From assembly GCA_036785325.1 (NCBI GenBank), contig JAXIVH010000028.1, positions 4,690,946 to 4,754,945 on the forward strand: DNA of 64,000 nucleotides, given 5' to 3'. The position numbers were made by a program, and so were the translations under genes. This stretch comes from Urophycis tenuis (Eukaryota; Chordata; Actinopteri; Gadiformes; Phycidae). The stretch's first letter is position 1. Every line of letters begins with the position of its first letter. Under the pieces are notes generated by a model. That model did no database searches. It saw only the letters and a program-made list of their open reading frames with translations, and was not told the origin of the DNA. Below, piece by piece: positions 25,665-36,090 of the stretch.

Positions 25665-28600
25665 GTGTATGTGTGTGTGTGCGCTGCCTCTCACCCATGG
25701 TGGCGGAGAAGATGACGATCCCCAACACGTTCATGCCCTTACTGTTGCCAGGAATGATCTTGTACTTGATGTTTGGGGCCGGGGTGATCTCTAGGAACAC
25801 AGGGTGGCCCAGGTTGGGGTTGTGGTAGTCGGGCATCACGTACACGTAGTTGGCCTGGGACTCCTTGGCACTGTCACTCTGCACTATGGGGATGAGGTCG
25901 GTCCGATACTGCAGGAGGGATGCAGGGTTAGGGTTAGGCAAGGTGTTTACTGTTCTCCATAGCTTCTCTATATCCCTTAGTGATGCAGGGTTAGGGTTAG
26001 GCAAGGTGTTTACTGTTCTCCATAGCTTCTCTACATCCCTTAGTGATGCAGGGTTAGGGTTAGGCAAGGTGTTTACTGTTGTCCATAGCTTCTCTATATC
26101 CCTTAGTGATGCAGGGTTAGGGTTAGGCAAGGTGTTTACTGTTCTCCATAGCTTCTCTACATCCCTTAGTGATGCAGGGTTAGGGTTAGGCAAGGTGTTT
26201 ACTGTTCTCCATAGCTTCTCTATATCCCTTAGTGATGCAGGGTTAGGGTTAGGCAAGGTGTTTACTGTTCTCCATAGCTTCTCTATATCCCTTAGTGATG
26301 CAGGGTTAGGGTTAGGCAAGGTGTTTACTGTTCTCCATAGCTTCTCTATATCCCTTAGTGATGCAGGGTTAGGGTTAGGCAAGGTGTTTACTGTTCTCCA
26401 TAGCTTCTCTACATCCCTTAGTGATGCAGGGTTAGGGTTAGGCAAGGTGTTTACTGTTCTCCATAGCTTCTCTATATCCCTTAGTGATGCAGGTCCAAGT
26501 GTATTTAATGTAATTTATTTTAAGGTGTTATCTGCTAACTCACATTTACAGAAATGTGTTTAATGGGTACTGTCCCTGCCAAACAGCCAATGAAGGGTTA
26601 AAAGAATTAAATTAGATGGTGCATGATGGTATTTCAGATGACCACTGTGTGGCACCTGGCTGGCTAGCAAGACTTCTGGAGATGGCTAACCCTAACCCTT
26701 ACTAACACTAACCCTAACTAACCCTGACCCTAACCCTTACTAACACTAACCCTAACTAACCCTGACCCTAACCCTTACTAACACTAACCCTAACTAACCC
26801 TGACCCTAACCCTTACTAACACTAACCCTAACTAACCCTGACCCTAACCCTTACTAACACTAACCCTAACTAACCCTGACCCTAACCCTTACTAACACTA
26901 ACCCTAACTAACCCTGACCCTAACCCTTACTAACACTAACTAACCCTGACCCTAACCCTTACTAACACTAACCCTAACTAACCCTGACCCTAACCCTAAC
27001 TAACCCTGACCCTAACCCCGGCGGTGGCTCACCTGCTGAAACGTTGCCTCTATCAGATTGGACGGGATCATGTTCCTGTGGTAAAAATGACACAGCACTG
27101 CTTATTGAACAACATTTTTATGTTGGGATCAAAATTGATGATGTTGTGTGAATATGTTAAGTTAAAGTTCAATTTAAAGTTGTTATTGAGTAAATACTGC
27201 AAAATCCATGTTATTATATTACAATATTCTATTTGAATAAAAAGGACTAAAAAGTGACTCAGCCAAAGACAGAAATTCAAGGAGCACCAGACCCTGGAGA
27301 TCAGGTGTCAGCTGATCCCTGTAAGCCTGTCAAACGCATAAGAGGACTCAAACGCAGCCCCCTTGCCTCAGTGTGGCAGGCCCTGGACCCTCTAAATACC
27401 ATCTAATCTGAGAAGGTCTTACCGGAGCGTGTGTCAGGATCAGTGACGCGCTAAGCATGTGGCGAAGACATTCAGAGAAAGCATAAAGGCTTTAAGTGAG
27501 ATAACAGCCCTATTCTTAGGCCTGCTGTGGGCAAGGTGCTGCGGGTCCTTCAACCTTCTTGATTTTTTTTAGCGTAGCTTGTGTTTGAGTAGTGCTTATT
27601 GTTTGTTTTTGATTTACTTGTAACAGTGCTTAGTAAGGCATGGTTTGAAACAATACATGGCATCAAGAAACTTCTGGTTCAAAATGGTGAGCCTTCATCC
27701 AAACAACAGTTGAGACCTGGGGTAATATCTGCAGACATCCTCTGAAGTTAGGGTTAGGGTCGGGGTCGGGTTAGGATAGGTTAGGATAGGGTTAGGGTTG
27801 GAACAGATGGAATGGAACAGATCCCCACAGCGTGCTTTGTCCTGTTGTTGCTGTTTCTTTTTTAGCAGGTTTTATGTGGCATTTCACAGCCAATCCTACA
27901 GACTACTGCTGAGTCATTTATACAACAACACTGAGAAGATAAAGTCATTTCCACACTGAACATTAATCATTCGATTAATGTTCAGTGTGATTTACTGTTA
28001 CAAGTAAATCAAAAACAAACAATAAGCACTACTCAAACACAAGCTACGCTAAAAAAAATCAAGAAGGTTGAAGGACCCGCAGCACCTTGCCCACAGCAGG
28101 CCTAAGAATAGGGCTGTTATCTCACTTAAAGCCTTATACAGAACATCTACACAGGTGTGTGAATGTAAGGATTGGTATTTCACTGCTAGCACAGGTATTT
28201 GAATTCTAGGACACGGGCCAGGGCAGCTGTTGGAATGCGAACCAAGTGTTTGAATGTTAGGACAGGTGTTTGAATGATAAAACAGGCGTTGGAATGTTAG
28301 GACAGGTGTTTGAATGATAGGACAGGCGTTGGAATGTTAGGACGAGTGTTGAAATTTTAGGGCAGGTGTTGGAATGTTAGGGCAGGTGTTTGAATGTTAG
28401 GGCAGGTGTTTGAATGTTAGGGCAGGTGTTTGAATGTTAGGGCAGGTGTTTGAATGTTAGGACAGGTGTTGAAATGTTAGGGCAGGTGTTGGAATTTTAG
28501 GACAGGTGTTGGAATGTTAGGACAGGTGTTTGAATGTTAAGACAGGTGTTGAAATGTTAGGGCAGGTGTTGGAATGTTAGGACAGGTGTTGGAATGTTAG

Positions 28601-31600
28601 GGCAGGTGTTTGAATGTTAGGACAGGTGTTGAAATGTTAGGGCAGGTGTTGGAATGTTAGGACAGGTGTTGGAATGTTAGGACAGGTGTTGGAATGTTAG
28701 GACAGGTGTTGGAATGTTAGGGCAGGTGTTTGAATGTTAGGGCAGGTGTTTGAATGTTAGGGCAGGTGTTTGAATGTTAGGACAGGTGTTGGAATGTTAG
28801 GACAGGTGTTGGAATGTTAGGGCAGGTGTTTGAATGTTAGGGCAGGTGTTTGAATGATAAAACAGGCGTTGGAATGTTAGGACAGGTGTTTGAATGATAG
28901 GACAGGTGTTGGAATGTTAGGACAGGTGTTGGAATGTTAGGGCAGGTGTTTGAATGTTAGGACAGGTGTTGGCATGCTAACCAAGTGTGTGAATGAAAGA
29001 CAGGTGTTGCTTGGACAGGGGTGGTAATGCCAGGACATGTTGGAATGCTAGACTGGTGTTTCAAGGACAAGTGTGAGGCAGACAGTAGTCGACAGTTCCA
29101 TGTACCTGATGAGGTCAAGCAGAGCGTCCGCGGAGGTCATGACAGGTCCAGAGCCTGCGTGATGACCAGCCTCCTTCTCTGAGCCAGTACCTGGATGGAT
29201 GATCAGCACCAGGATGATGCCAACAATGACAGCGATGAAGGTGGTCCAGAGGTAGTAGGTGACGGTCAGGATGCCCAGACGACCGCTGGCCTTTGTGTCC
29301 ATGGCGGACAGTCCGGACATGAGGCTGCATGGGCAGGATGGTGAAGGGGTTAGGGTGGACTGACTCCACGTCCACAATCAAGGTAACACCTACCCACTCA
29401 GAAAAGGTCACTTTCAAGTCTCTTAGGATAAACCCATCTGCTAAATGACTAGAGAGTCATACATTAGTGGTGGTGAGTAGGAGCATTTAGGGTGACATCT
29501 AGGCCTAAACTAGGCTTCAGTCTAAGTGCGGTTATCTCTACTGTCAGCTCTTGCAAATTACATCATAGACTTTACTTTAAGGCATCCTTTCAGTTTCATG
29601 ATTCCTAACTTTCATACATACTTTCATATAGTAATTTGTTGTTATTATTCTTTCATTTGTCCAAAGCTCTTGTACAGGATTTCCGTCCCAAGTGTTTTCT
29701 AATGTTGCTCCACTGTACTAAATTGCCATTATTCACTGTATCAGCCTCACACTGACTGATTTATCAGTCTTGTCACACGTCCAGATACAATCTTATTGTT
29801 ATTATACGTTTGTGTTTCGTAATATCAGTCTGACCAAGGCTGAGAGCCAATTTGTTTCCAAATATGGGCAAGGCCCTACATTGTTCAGAAAACCACCAAT
29901 TCAGTGGCTCTCTTTCCCTATGCTTGCCAATTGGATAAGGGTTAGGGTCCACATATCAACAAAATCTAAGATTATTGATCTGATTACTATTATCTGGATA
30001 TCTTTTCATCAATATAAATGGGCATATATTGTGCCTATTCTTACCACAGTAAATGTAGTCCAGCAGTAAAACATCAGGCAACAAATCACCAAGTGTCTAA
30101 AAGCAAGCTAGAATCTTCACCATTGCATAAACTTGAATGCATTTACAAATCCTATTTCTTTAAAATAGGGACAATTCCCAGGGACAGCCTCAGCTGGGAC
30201 AGGCCACCAGAAACGCGTCCTATCCCCAAAACTGGGACATCTGGTCACCCTACCCTAACTATGATTGGTCAAATTGTTTGTCACTTTTGGGAAAAGCTTT
30301 GGAGGCCTCAAGGCCAGACTGATCTGCAGAGAGAAACACAATGTGAACTCAGAGGTCAGGATGGTCCCTCAAAGAGGACAGCTGTCCCGTTGTCCTCTTA
30401 ACAAGACCTTTTGAACGACAGCAGCAAGTACCTGGAAGTGATGAGGGGCAGGATCAACATCTTCAGCATCCTCATCAGCAGCTCTCCGGGGAAGGAGAAG
30501 TAAATCTTAGCCTGCAGAACAGCAGATGGATGACTAGTGTTAGTGTCTTTACTAGTGGTAAAGACTAAATGGATGAAAGCCACCTTCACCAAAGCTGTAC
30601 CTTTGGCATTTTATTGTGTGTGTTATATAATATGTTTATATATTTTGTTTTTCAGATTTACTGAAGTTTAAGATCTAATGATGAATTTGTCGATGCTAAC
30701 GTGTAAATGTAATGAGCCAAGAGAGTAATCTAGAGTTAACTTCGCTGCAGCAATGCCTCAGCGTCCTGAACGGCTGCAGAACTTTGGCTGAGAAATTTGA
30801 GCGTACATTTTTGATCCTGGGATTGTCGGTTCAAGCCCCTATTGATTGCAGAGAACCAACATCAACATTTTAACATTAATATTTAAGGTTAAAATAGGAA
30901 ACGAGGGAAGGAATGCTACAAAACAATGTAATTGAAATTAAAAAAATGTATTGGACAGCCTTAATGTGAACAAGCTTGTGGGAGAACTGCCAAATGAATG
31001 CACTAGTTGTACGTATGTAAGTAGTTATATACATACGGCTGTTAGATTTGTCCAAAATACTAATACTACTACTACTAAGATCCTAATACTAACTTTTGAG
31101 AACAGGACCCAATTATCCTAATTCTCTGGGGTTTCTACATAGCTATGTAACGGAACCCAAATGACTACAAAAACACAACTACAAAATCCACTCTCCATTC
31201 TACTTTCCTTTACACACACTCGAGACAAAAAGGCCATAAAACATTGCTTTTCATTCATCCATCAACCCGTCCATCATTTCCCGTCACGTCTGCCTCCCCA
31301 CGCCGAGCACGGTGAGTGGACGGTGAGTGGACGGACGGTGAGGGAGGTGAGTGGACGGACGGTGAGGGAGGTGAGTGGACGGTGAGTGGACGGACGGTGA
31401 GGGAGGTGAGTGGACGGTGAGTGGACGGACGGTGAGTGAGGTGAGTGGACGGTGAGTGAGGTGAGTGGACGGTGAGTGAGGTGAGTGGACGGTGAGTGCA
31501 CGGTGAGTGGATGGTGAGTGAGGTGAGTGGACGGTGAGTGAGGTGAGTGGACGGTGAGTGAGGTGAGTGGACGGTGAGTGCACGGTGAGTGAGGTGAGTG

Positions 31601-31951
31601 GACGGTGAGTGGATGGTGAGTGGATGGTGAGTGAGGTGAGTGGACGGTGAGTGGATGGTGAGTGAGGTGAGTGGACGGTGAGTGCACGGTGAGTGAGGTG
31701 AGTGGACGGTGAGTGGATGGTGAGTGGATGGTGAGTGAGGTGAGTGGACGGTGAGTGGATGGTGAGTGAGGTGAGTGGACGTGTACCTGCGTGGAGAGGT
31801 TGAGAGATCGCAGGAGGAACCCCAGCACACATCCCGTCACCACGGCGAACACGGACAGCGTCAAGAGGCCATTCCGCCTGCAATAATCCTTCACATACTC
31901 CCGGACTTTGACCGACACCATGCTCCTGAATATCTTCTTGATCACCTCCAT
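20560..31951 (-). CDS. SLC1-family excitatory amino acid transporter, EAAT5-like, complete
   Basis: Eleven phase-consistent exons on the minus strand: 31787-31951, 30432-30511, 29106-29324, 27033-27075, 25695-25908, 25244-25343, 22652-22885, 22170-22364, 21729-21863, 21187-21331 and 20560-20706 (stop). They encode about 558 residues. Diagnostic SLC1 motifs include the serine-rich HP1 loop SSSSATLPI, INMDGTALYEA (TM7), TATAASIGAAGIPQAG (HP2) and DRFRTMINVLGD (TM8), whose Arg is typical of acidic-substrate members. The protein imports glutamate or aspartate with sodium at the plasma membrane. SADALLDLIRNM and LLMRMLKM resemble EAAT5 (SLC1A7), but the tail MAHRCDYVFEVD to SYNLCQV is not the human EAAT5 PDZ tail. 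A fish-specific SLC1A8/SLC1A9 (EAAT6/EAAT7) is therefore possible, and I leave the symbol open. Introns are loaded with minisatellites. Confidence 0.92.
20716..20764. repeat. (CA)n microsatellite
   Basis: About 24 CA units directly upstream (in transcript sense) of the last transporter exon, contributing its TG-rich polypyrimidine region. Confidence 0.95.
21058..21180. repeat. 35-bp tandem repeat, last transporter intron
   Basis: Three to four copies of a C/T-rich unit with ctctgggctccgcctcctc at 21084, 21119 and 21154. It ends 6 bp before the donor of the exon at 21187-21331. Confidence 0.9.
23505..24803. repeat. Telomere-like minisatellite in transporter intron 6
   Basis: About 1.3 kb of CCCTAA-derived words (ctaaccctaaccctcttctc, ccagaaccataactaacc, ctgaactaacc) arranged in a loose unit of about 55-60 bp. 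Short runs of perfect CCCTAA occur (about 23670-23695). It lies between exons 22652-22885 and 25244-25343. Confidence 0.9.
25402..25681. repeat. Compound (TG)n microsatellite filling transporter intron 5
   Basis: Nearly the whole 351-bp intron between exons 25244-25343 and 25695-25908 is TG repeats with TATGTG and TATCTG interruptions. Confidence 0.95.
25911..26490. repeat. 63-bp minisatellite at the acceptor of transporter exon 5
   Basis: About nine copies of a unit starting gatgcagggttagggttagg, with a period of exactly 63 bp (21 codons). The last copy runs into the acceptor of exon 25695-25908. Each unit contains two TTAGGG words. Both strands stay open across the array because the unit is a multiple of three. 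Confidence 0.97.
26685..27018. repeat. 38-bp telomere-like minisatellite in transporter intron 4
   Basis: About nine copies of a 38-bp unit built from ccctaacccttactaacac and taaccctaactaaccctga, ending 14 bp before the exon at 27033. Confidence 0.93.
27482..28137. mobile_element. Inverted-repeat (foldback) element in transporter intron 3
   Basis: The arm 27482-27627 (aaggctttaagtgagataac and on to tacttgtaacagt) is repeated as its reverse complement at about 27993-28137, nearly without mismatch. The loop is about 365 bp and contains TTAGGG-like words (27755-27800). A small perfect palindrome, cactgaacattaatc with its complement, lies at 27953-27990. No ORF is visible, so this is a non-autonomous foldback element or an inverted duplication. 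Confidence 0.75.
28236..28978. repeat. 20-bp minisatellite in transporter intron 3
   Basis: About 37 copies of gttaggacaggtgttggaat and variants (ggcag, tttgaat, gaaatg). Variants are interspersed, suggesting repeated local duplication. A degenerate halo continues to about 29060, close to the exon at 29106. Confidence 0.95.
29340..30420. other. Transporter intron 2, mostly without recognisable features
   Basis: No exon signal is present. The segment 30165-30250 (ending gggacatctggtcaccctac) resembles the terminus of a fish hAT-type MITE, but I see no matching second terminus with confidence. Confidence 0.4.
31313..31783. repeat. GTGAGTGGACG minisatellite in transporter intron 1
   Basis: Dozens of gtgagtggacg, gtgagtggatg and gtgagtgagg words in 11-35-bp nested periods, ending three bases from the first coding exon's donor at 31786. 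On the transcript strand it reads as cactcacc-rich sequence with no stop codon in three frames. Confidence 0.95.
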
Positions 31952-32041
31952 CTCTGCTGCTGCTCCCGATAGTCACTCGGTGGTGAGGCAGGTGCGTTTG
32001 TGTTCCAGGTGTAGGACGTGTGCTTGGTGATAGTGTGCGCG

Positions 32042-32042
32042 G

Positions 32043-32081
<39 letters not shown>
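32042..32081. repeat. (TG)n microsatellite upstream of the transporter
   Basis: Nineteen or so TG units 90 bp upstream of the transporter ATG, probably in its 5' UTR or promoter. Confidence 0.95.
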
Positions 32082-32083
<2 letters not shown>

Positions 32084-33300
32084 CGTGCGTGCGTGCATGC
32101 GCTCGTGTTGTGGTCCAACATCACACTGAATAGCTCAACCGGTCGGAAAGGAAAGGGGAAGCGCCGGCTAATGAGTTGCAGGTCGCTAACAGGATGAGCA
32201 CGTTAAGGGCTGAAGGCTGCGTGCTTCATGACTCCAGATGGTGGCTTTAGCCTCCCGTCCTTTGTGATGATGACTTGGAACCACATGCATTTACATTGTG
32301 TTCCATTCATACACACCGCTTTTGATGATCGATTGCCACTTCTACCGAAGTAAAACACAATTTACTCTGAATATTACACAATCAACGTTTCTTTTAAACA
32401 AAAGCCACATTATTTTGTAATTACATTTCTATTTCAATAACTTAAATGTTAAATGTTCACTTAATGAAGTAACACAAAACAAGTAATTGCCATTAATTAA
32501 CTAATGATAATGACAACAAATTGATTGTGAGTTTGTCACACATTTGTTGTACCTTTACCTGATGTGCCTTTTTTTTTTAACCTGGTGTACCTTTTTACCT
32601 GTTGTACCTTTACCTGGCGTACCTTTGTAGCTGGCGTACCATTTCCTGTCATACCTTTACCTGTAATACTCTTCCCTGTCACACGTCGTACCGTTCCCTG
32701 TTAATTGGCACCTGACAGCTGTTTTAAACCCATCAGGTTGGAGAAGGAAAAGGTGTGTTCATGTTGTTGTATACAAAGGTTAAGGGTGCTAGATACAATA
32801 AAGTAAATATACAATATTTTGTGTGTGAAGTAATGTTTTTGCCCACATTAACGAAACTCAACTGAATAAAACAAAAGCTAACATGGAAACTGCCAGCTGG
32901 TAACAGAGCAGTTGTATTGTATTGTATTGTAACGAATGCAATTTCCCTCAGGGATTATTAAAGTACGTCTGTCTGTCTGTCGATGCATTTGACAAAAGAA
33001 GTCAAATGTTAAACAAAGGAATCCAGGAAGTATAGAAAGAGGGTATTCTGAGCTGTAAACACTAGGGTCTGGTGGTGCCGTGCTATGTTAATTCGGAAGG
33101 TTGGCTAACAAGGTCCACTGAGATCAAGGATCAGGAAGTGTAAGTGCCTGAGCTAACCTCAGGACTGCAGTCAGACAATGACAGACGTCACTCGTGGTTA
33201 ATCCTATAAAGTCCTGATCCTTGTTTTTGGACAATGGACGAGGAGCAAGACCTAGAGGCCTGGAGAACATAGTGGGGGATACACACGCACGCACACACAA
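32082..33300. other. Upstream flank of the transporter, little recognisable
   Basis: The region should contain the transporter's promoter, but no TATA box or clear CpG island is visible. At 32550-32700 a degenerate repeat of tgtaccttt and ctggcgtacc words occurs. Near 32920 there is a short ttgta repeat, and aattccctcagggattatt suggests an old LINE tail. Confidence 0.4.
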
Positions 33301-33925
33301 AACATTTTCTTTGTCATATGCAGAGTATAACACATAGTCAGTGTCAACAGTGAAATTCCTTGTGACATGGAAGCAACAGATATGTGGAAGACATGATCAA
33401 AACATAGCTATATAGTTAGCAACTCCTCAGTACTCACTACTTAGCTAGTACTCTTTTTGCAAATAATCTCTTTTTACCCTAAATATTGCTGCCTCTTTTT
33501 ATATTGCACACTGTTACTGATGCTACGGTTTTTGCACAATCCCATAAGCAATGCCACTTTCATTTCACTGTCTTAGTATCTGTGTGTGACATAAAGTTAC
33601 TGAATTAATAATACTGATTATTGCATTGGCCTAGCTTTATGGTCATCACTGTAAACACCAAACAAAAGCTCAGAATAAAGGGTATGGAGGATAGGGTGGA
33701 GGTAAGGGTGCAGGTCCATACTTCACCTCATACTGTTTACTGCTACTGTTCATATCATTTGTATATATTCACAACCCCTTTAGATTTTTTTGTATTAATA
33801 TTTTCATATATTTATATTTATATTTTGCATACGTGTCTAGCACCAGGGATCGAGGGAAACGGCATTTCGGTTTTTGTGTATGTCCTGTACATTCATGAAA
33901 ACTGACAATAAAGTTTACTTGACTT
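33300..33925. mobile_element. Old LINE 3' ends (putative)
   Basis: Words such as gtgaaattccttgtgac, tttatattgcacactg and ctgacaataaagtttacttg are typical of 3' ends of fish LINEs. No ORF remains. Confidence 0.4.
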
Positions 33926-34029
33926 GAGGTGGGGTTAATGTGAAGGTGGAGGTTAGAGTGTAGGTGTAGGTTAGGGTGGAGGTGCAGGTGGGGTTAAGAT
34001 GACTGGAGGTTAGGTTGTAGGTGGAGTGC

Positions 34030-35232
34030 AGTTGGGGTTAAGGTTGAGTTTAGAGTGTAGATGGAGTTGCAGGTGAGGTTAACCTGAAGGTGGATGTAAG
34101 GGTGGAGGTTAGGGTGTAGTTGCAGGTGAGGTTAACCTGAAGGTGGATGTAAGGGTGGAGGTTAGGGTGTAGTTGCAGGTGAGGTTAACCTGAAGGTGGA
34201 TGTAAGGGTGGAGGTTAGGGTGTAGTTGCAGGTGAGGTTAACCTGAAGGTGGATGTAAGGGTGGAGGTTAGGGTGTAGTTGCAGGTGAGGTTAACCTGAA
34301 GGTGGATGTAAGGGTGGAGGTTAGGGTGTAGTTGCAGGTGAGGTTAACCTGAAGGTTGATGTTAGGGTGGAGGTTAGGGTGTAGTTGCAGGTGAGGTTAA
34401 CCTGAAGGTGGATGTAAGGGTGGAGGTTAGGGTGTAGTTGCAGGTGAGGTTAACCTGAAGGTGGATGTAAGGGTGGAGGTTAGGGTGTAGTTGCAGGTGA
34501 GGTTAACCTGAAGGTTGATGTTAGGGTGGAGGTTAGGGTGTAGTTGCAGGTGAGGTTAACCTGAAGGTGGATGTTAGGGTGGAGGTTAGGGTGTAGTTGC
34601 AGGTGAGGTTAACCTGAAGGTGGATGTAAGGGTGGAGGTTAGGGAGTAGTTGCAGGTGAGGTTAACCTGAAGGTGGATGTAAGGGTGGAGGTTAGGGTGT
34701 AGTTGCAGGTGAGGTTAACCTGAAGGTGGATGTAAGGGTGGAGGTTAGGGTGTAGTTGCAGGTGAGGTTAACCTGAAGGTGGATGTAAGGGTGGAGGTTA
34801 GGGAGTAGTTGCAGGTGAGGTTAACCTGAAGGTGGATGTAAGGGTGGAGGTTAGGGAGTAGTTGCAGGTGAGGTTAACCTGAAGGTGGATGTAAGGGTGG
34901 AGGTTAGGGTGTAGTTGCAGGTGAGGTTAACCTGAAGGTGGATGTAAGGGTGGAGGTTAGGGTGTAGTTGCAGGTGAGGTTAACCTGAAGGTGGATGTAA
35001 GGGTGGAGGTTAGGGAGTAGTTGCAGGTGAGGTTAACCTGAAGGTGGATGTAAGGGTGGAGGTTAGGGTGTAGTTGCAGGTGAGGTTAACCTGAAGGTGG
35101 ATGTTAGGGTGGAGGTTAGGGTGTAGTTGCAGGTGAGGTTAACCTGAAGGTGGATGTAAGGGTGGAGGTTAGGGAGTAGTTGCAGGTGAGGTTAAGCTGA
35201 AGGTGGATGTTAGGGTGGAGGTTAGGGTGTGC
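34030..35232. repeat. 53-bp minisatellite
   Basis: About 22 copies of a unit with gatgtaagggtggaggttag and gtagttgcaggtgaggttaa. The period is 53 bp (for example 34093 to 34146). Variants (gatgtta, gggagtag, gaaggttg) are clustered, showing local expansion. A degenerate forerunner lies at 33930-34030. Confidence 0.97.
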
Positions 35233-35339
35233 ACAGCAGGGCTGGGTGACCTCAGGTGATTCAGACTGACCGCTCCTCTGAACACAGTGGAGGATTCTCC
35301 AGACTGTAGAATTTAATAGGAAGGCCGTGGTTATTTATT

Positions 35340-35735
35340 ATTGTACCCTTATTGTAAAGTGTTACAAGTGGATGAGTGTCCCGACCTAGGAAAGACCCCG
35401 TCCAGCGGTGCCTTCCCAGTCGGTCCCAGGGTAGGAAAGGCCAAGGCCAGCCGCGACTAAGCACTGCCTCCCTGGCCCCTCCAGGACCCCATGCCGAACA
35501 GCCTGTTAATAACAATTCCTGTGCCCCATACACCGCGCGACTACAGAGATTGTGTAGGGAGTTGACCTTAGAGAAGACTCAATGGCTTACTTTCCTCACC
35601 CAAAACAACAATTTCTTGGGGTAGTCTATTCTCGCCGTAGGTACTTCGGTAATGGGTTTTTTTGCAAAAAGTTTTCCGGTTGAAATGCATGCTGGGTAAT
35701 TGGCTTTTTCCTCCAATATGCAAAGTGTAGGTTAG
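35340..35735. mobile_element. Dispersed module, copy 1, followed by TTAGGG-like repeats
   Basis: Shares long near-identical sequence with 41850-42210 (ccccatacaccgcgcgac, ttctcgccgtaggtacttcg, gttgaaatgcatgctggg) in the same orientation. In both places a degenerate TTAGGG array starts directly downstream. No ORF or terminal repeat is recognised. Confidence 0.75.
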
Positions 35736-36012
35736 GGTTGAGGTAGATTTAGGGCTAGAGTTAGCAGTTAACCTTAACGTTAGGTTTAAAGTAAATAGGA
35801 AGGGTTGAGGTTAGAGTTGGGGTTAAGTTTAAGGTTAAATTTAGGGTTAGGGTTAAGATTAGGGTTAGGTTTAAGGTTAGGGTTAGGGGGTAGGTTAATT
35901 AGAGTTATGTGTTAAGGTTAGGGGTTAGAGTTAGGTAGGGTTAGGGTTAATAGGGTTAGGGATAAGGTTAGGGTTAGGGTTAAGGTTAGAGTTTGGGGTT
36001 AGGGTTAGAGAT
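35736..36012. repeat. Degenerate TTAGGG repeats, copy 1
   Basis: Irregular gttagggtt, ggttaaggtt and aggtttaagg words immediately downstream of the dispersed module. Confidence 0.85.
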
Positions 36013-36090
36013 TGAGGAAGGTAGAGTCAAGGTGAGACAGTCTGTACGGACTGAACTCACCCCCGCCGGATCGGGCTAGTACACTCTATC

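Noticed and set aside
25240..26445. 401-codon open frame on the minus strand as a gene
   Set aside because: It is transporter exons 5 and 6 joined through a stop-free TG intron and extended upstream by a 63-bp repeat. It is not a separate protein.
25850..26563. 237-codon plus-strand frame with 21-residue repeats
   Set aside because: It is the antisense reading of the 63-bp minisatellite, which stays open because its period is a multiple of three.
31255..31976. Three overlapping minus-strand frames rich in Ser, Thr, His and Pro
   Set aside because: They are translations of the GTGAGT minisatellite. Only the first 55 codons of one frame are real (transporter exon 1).
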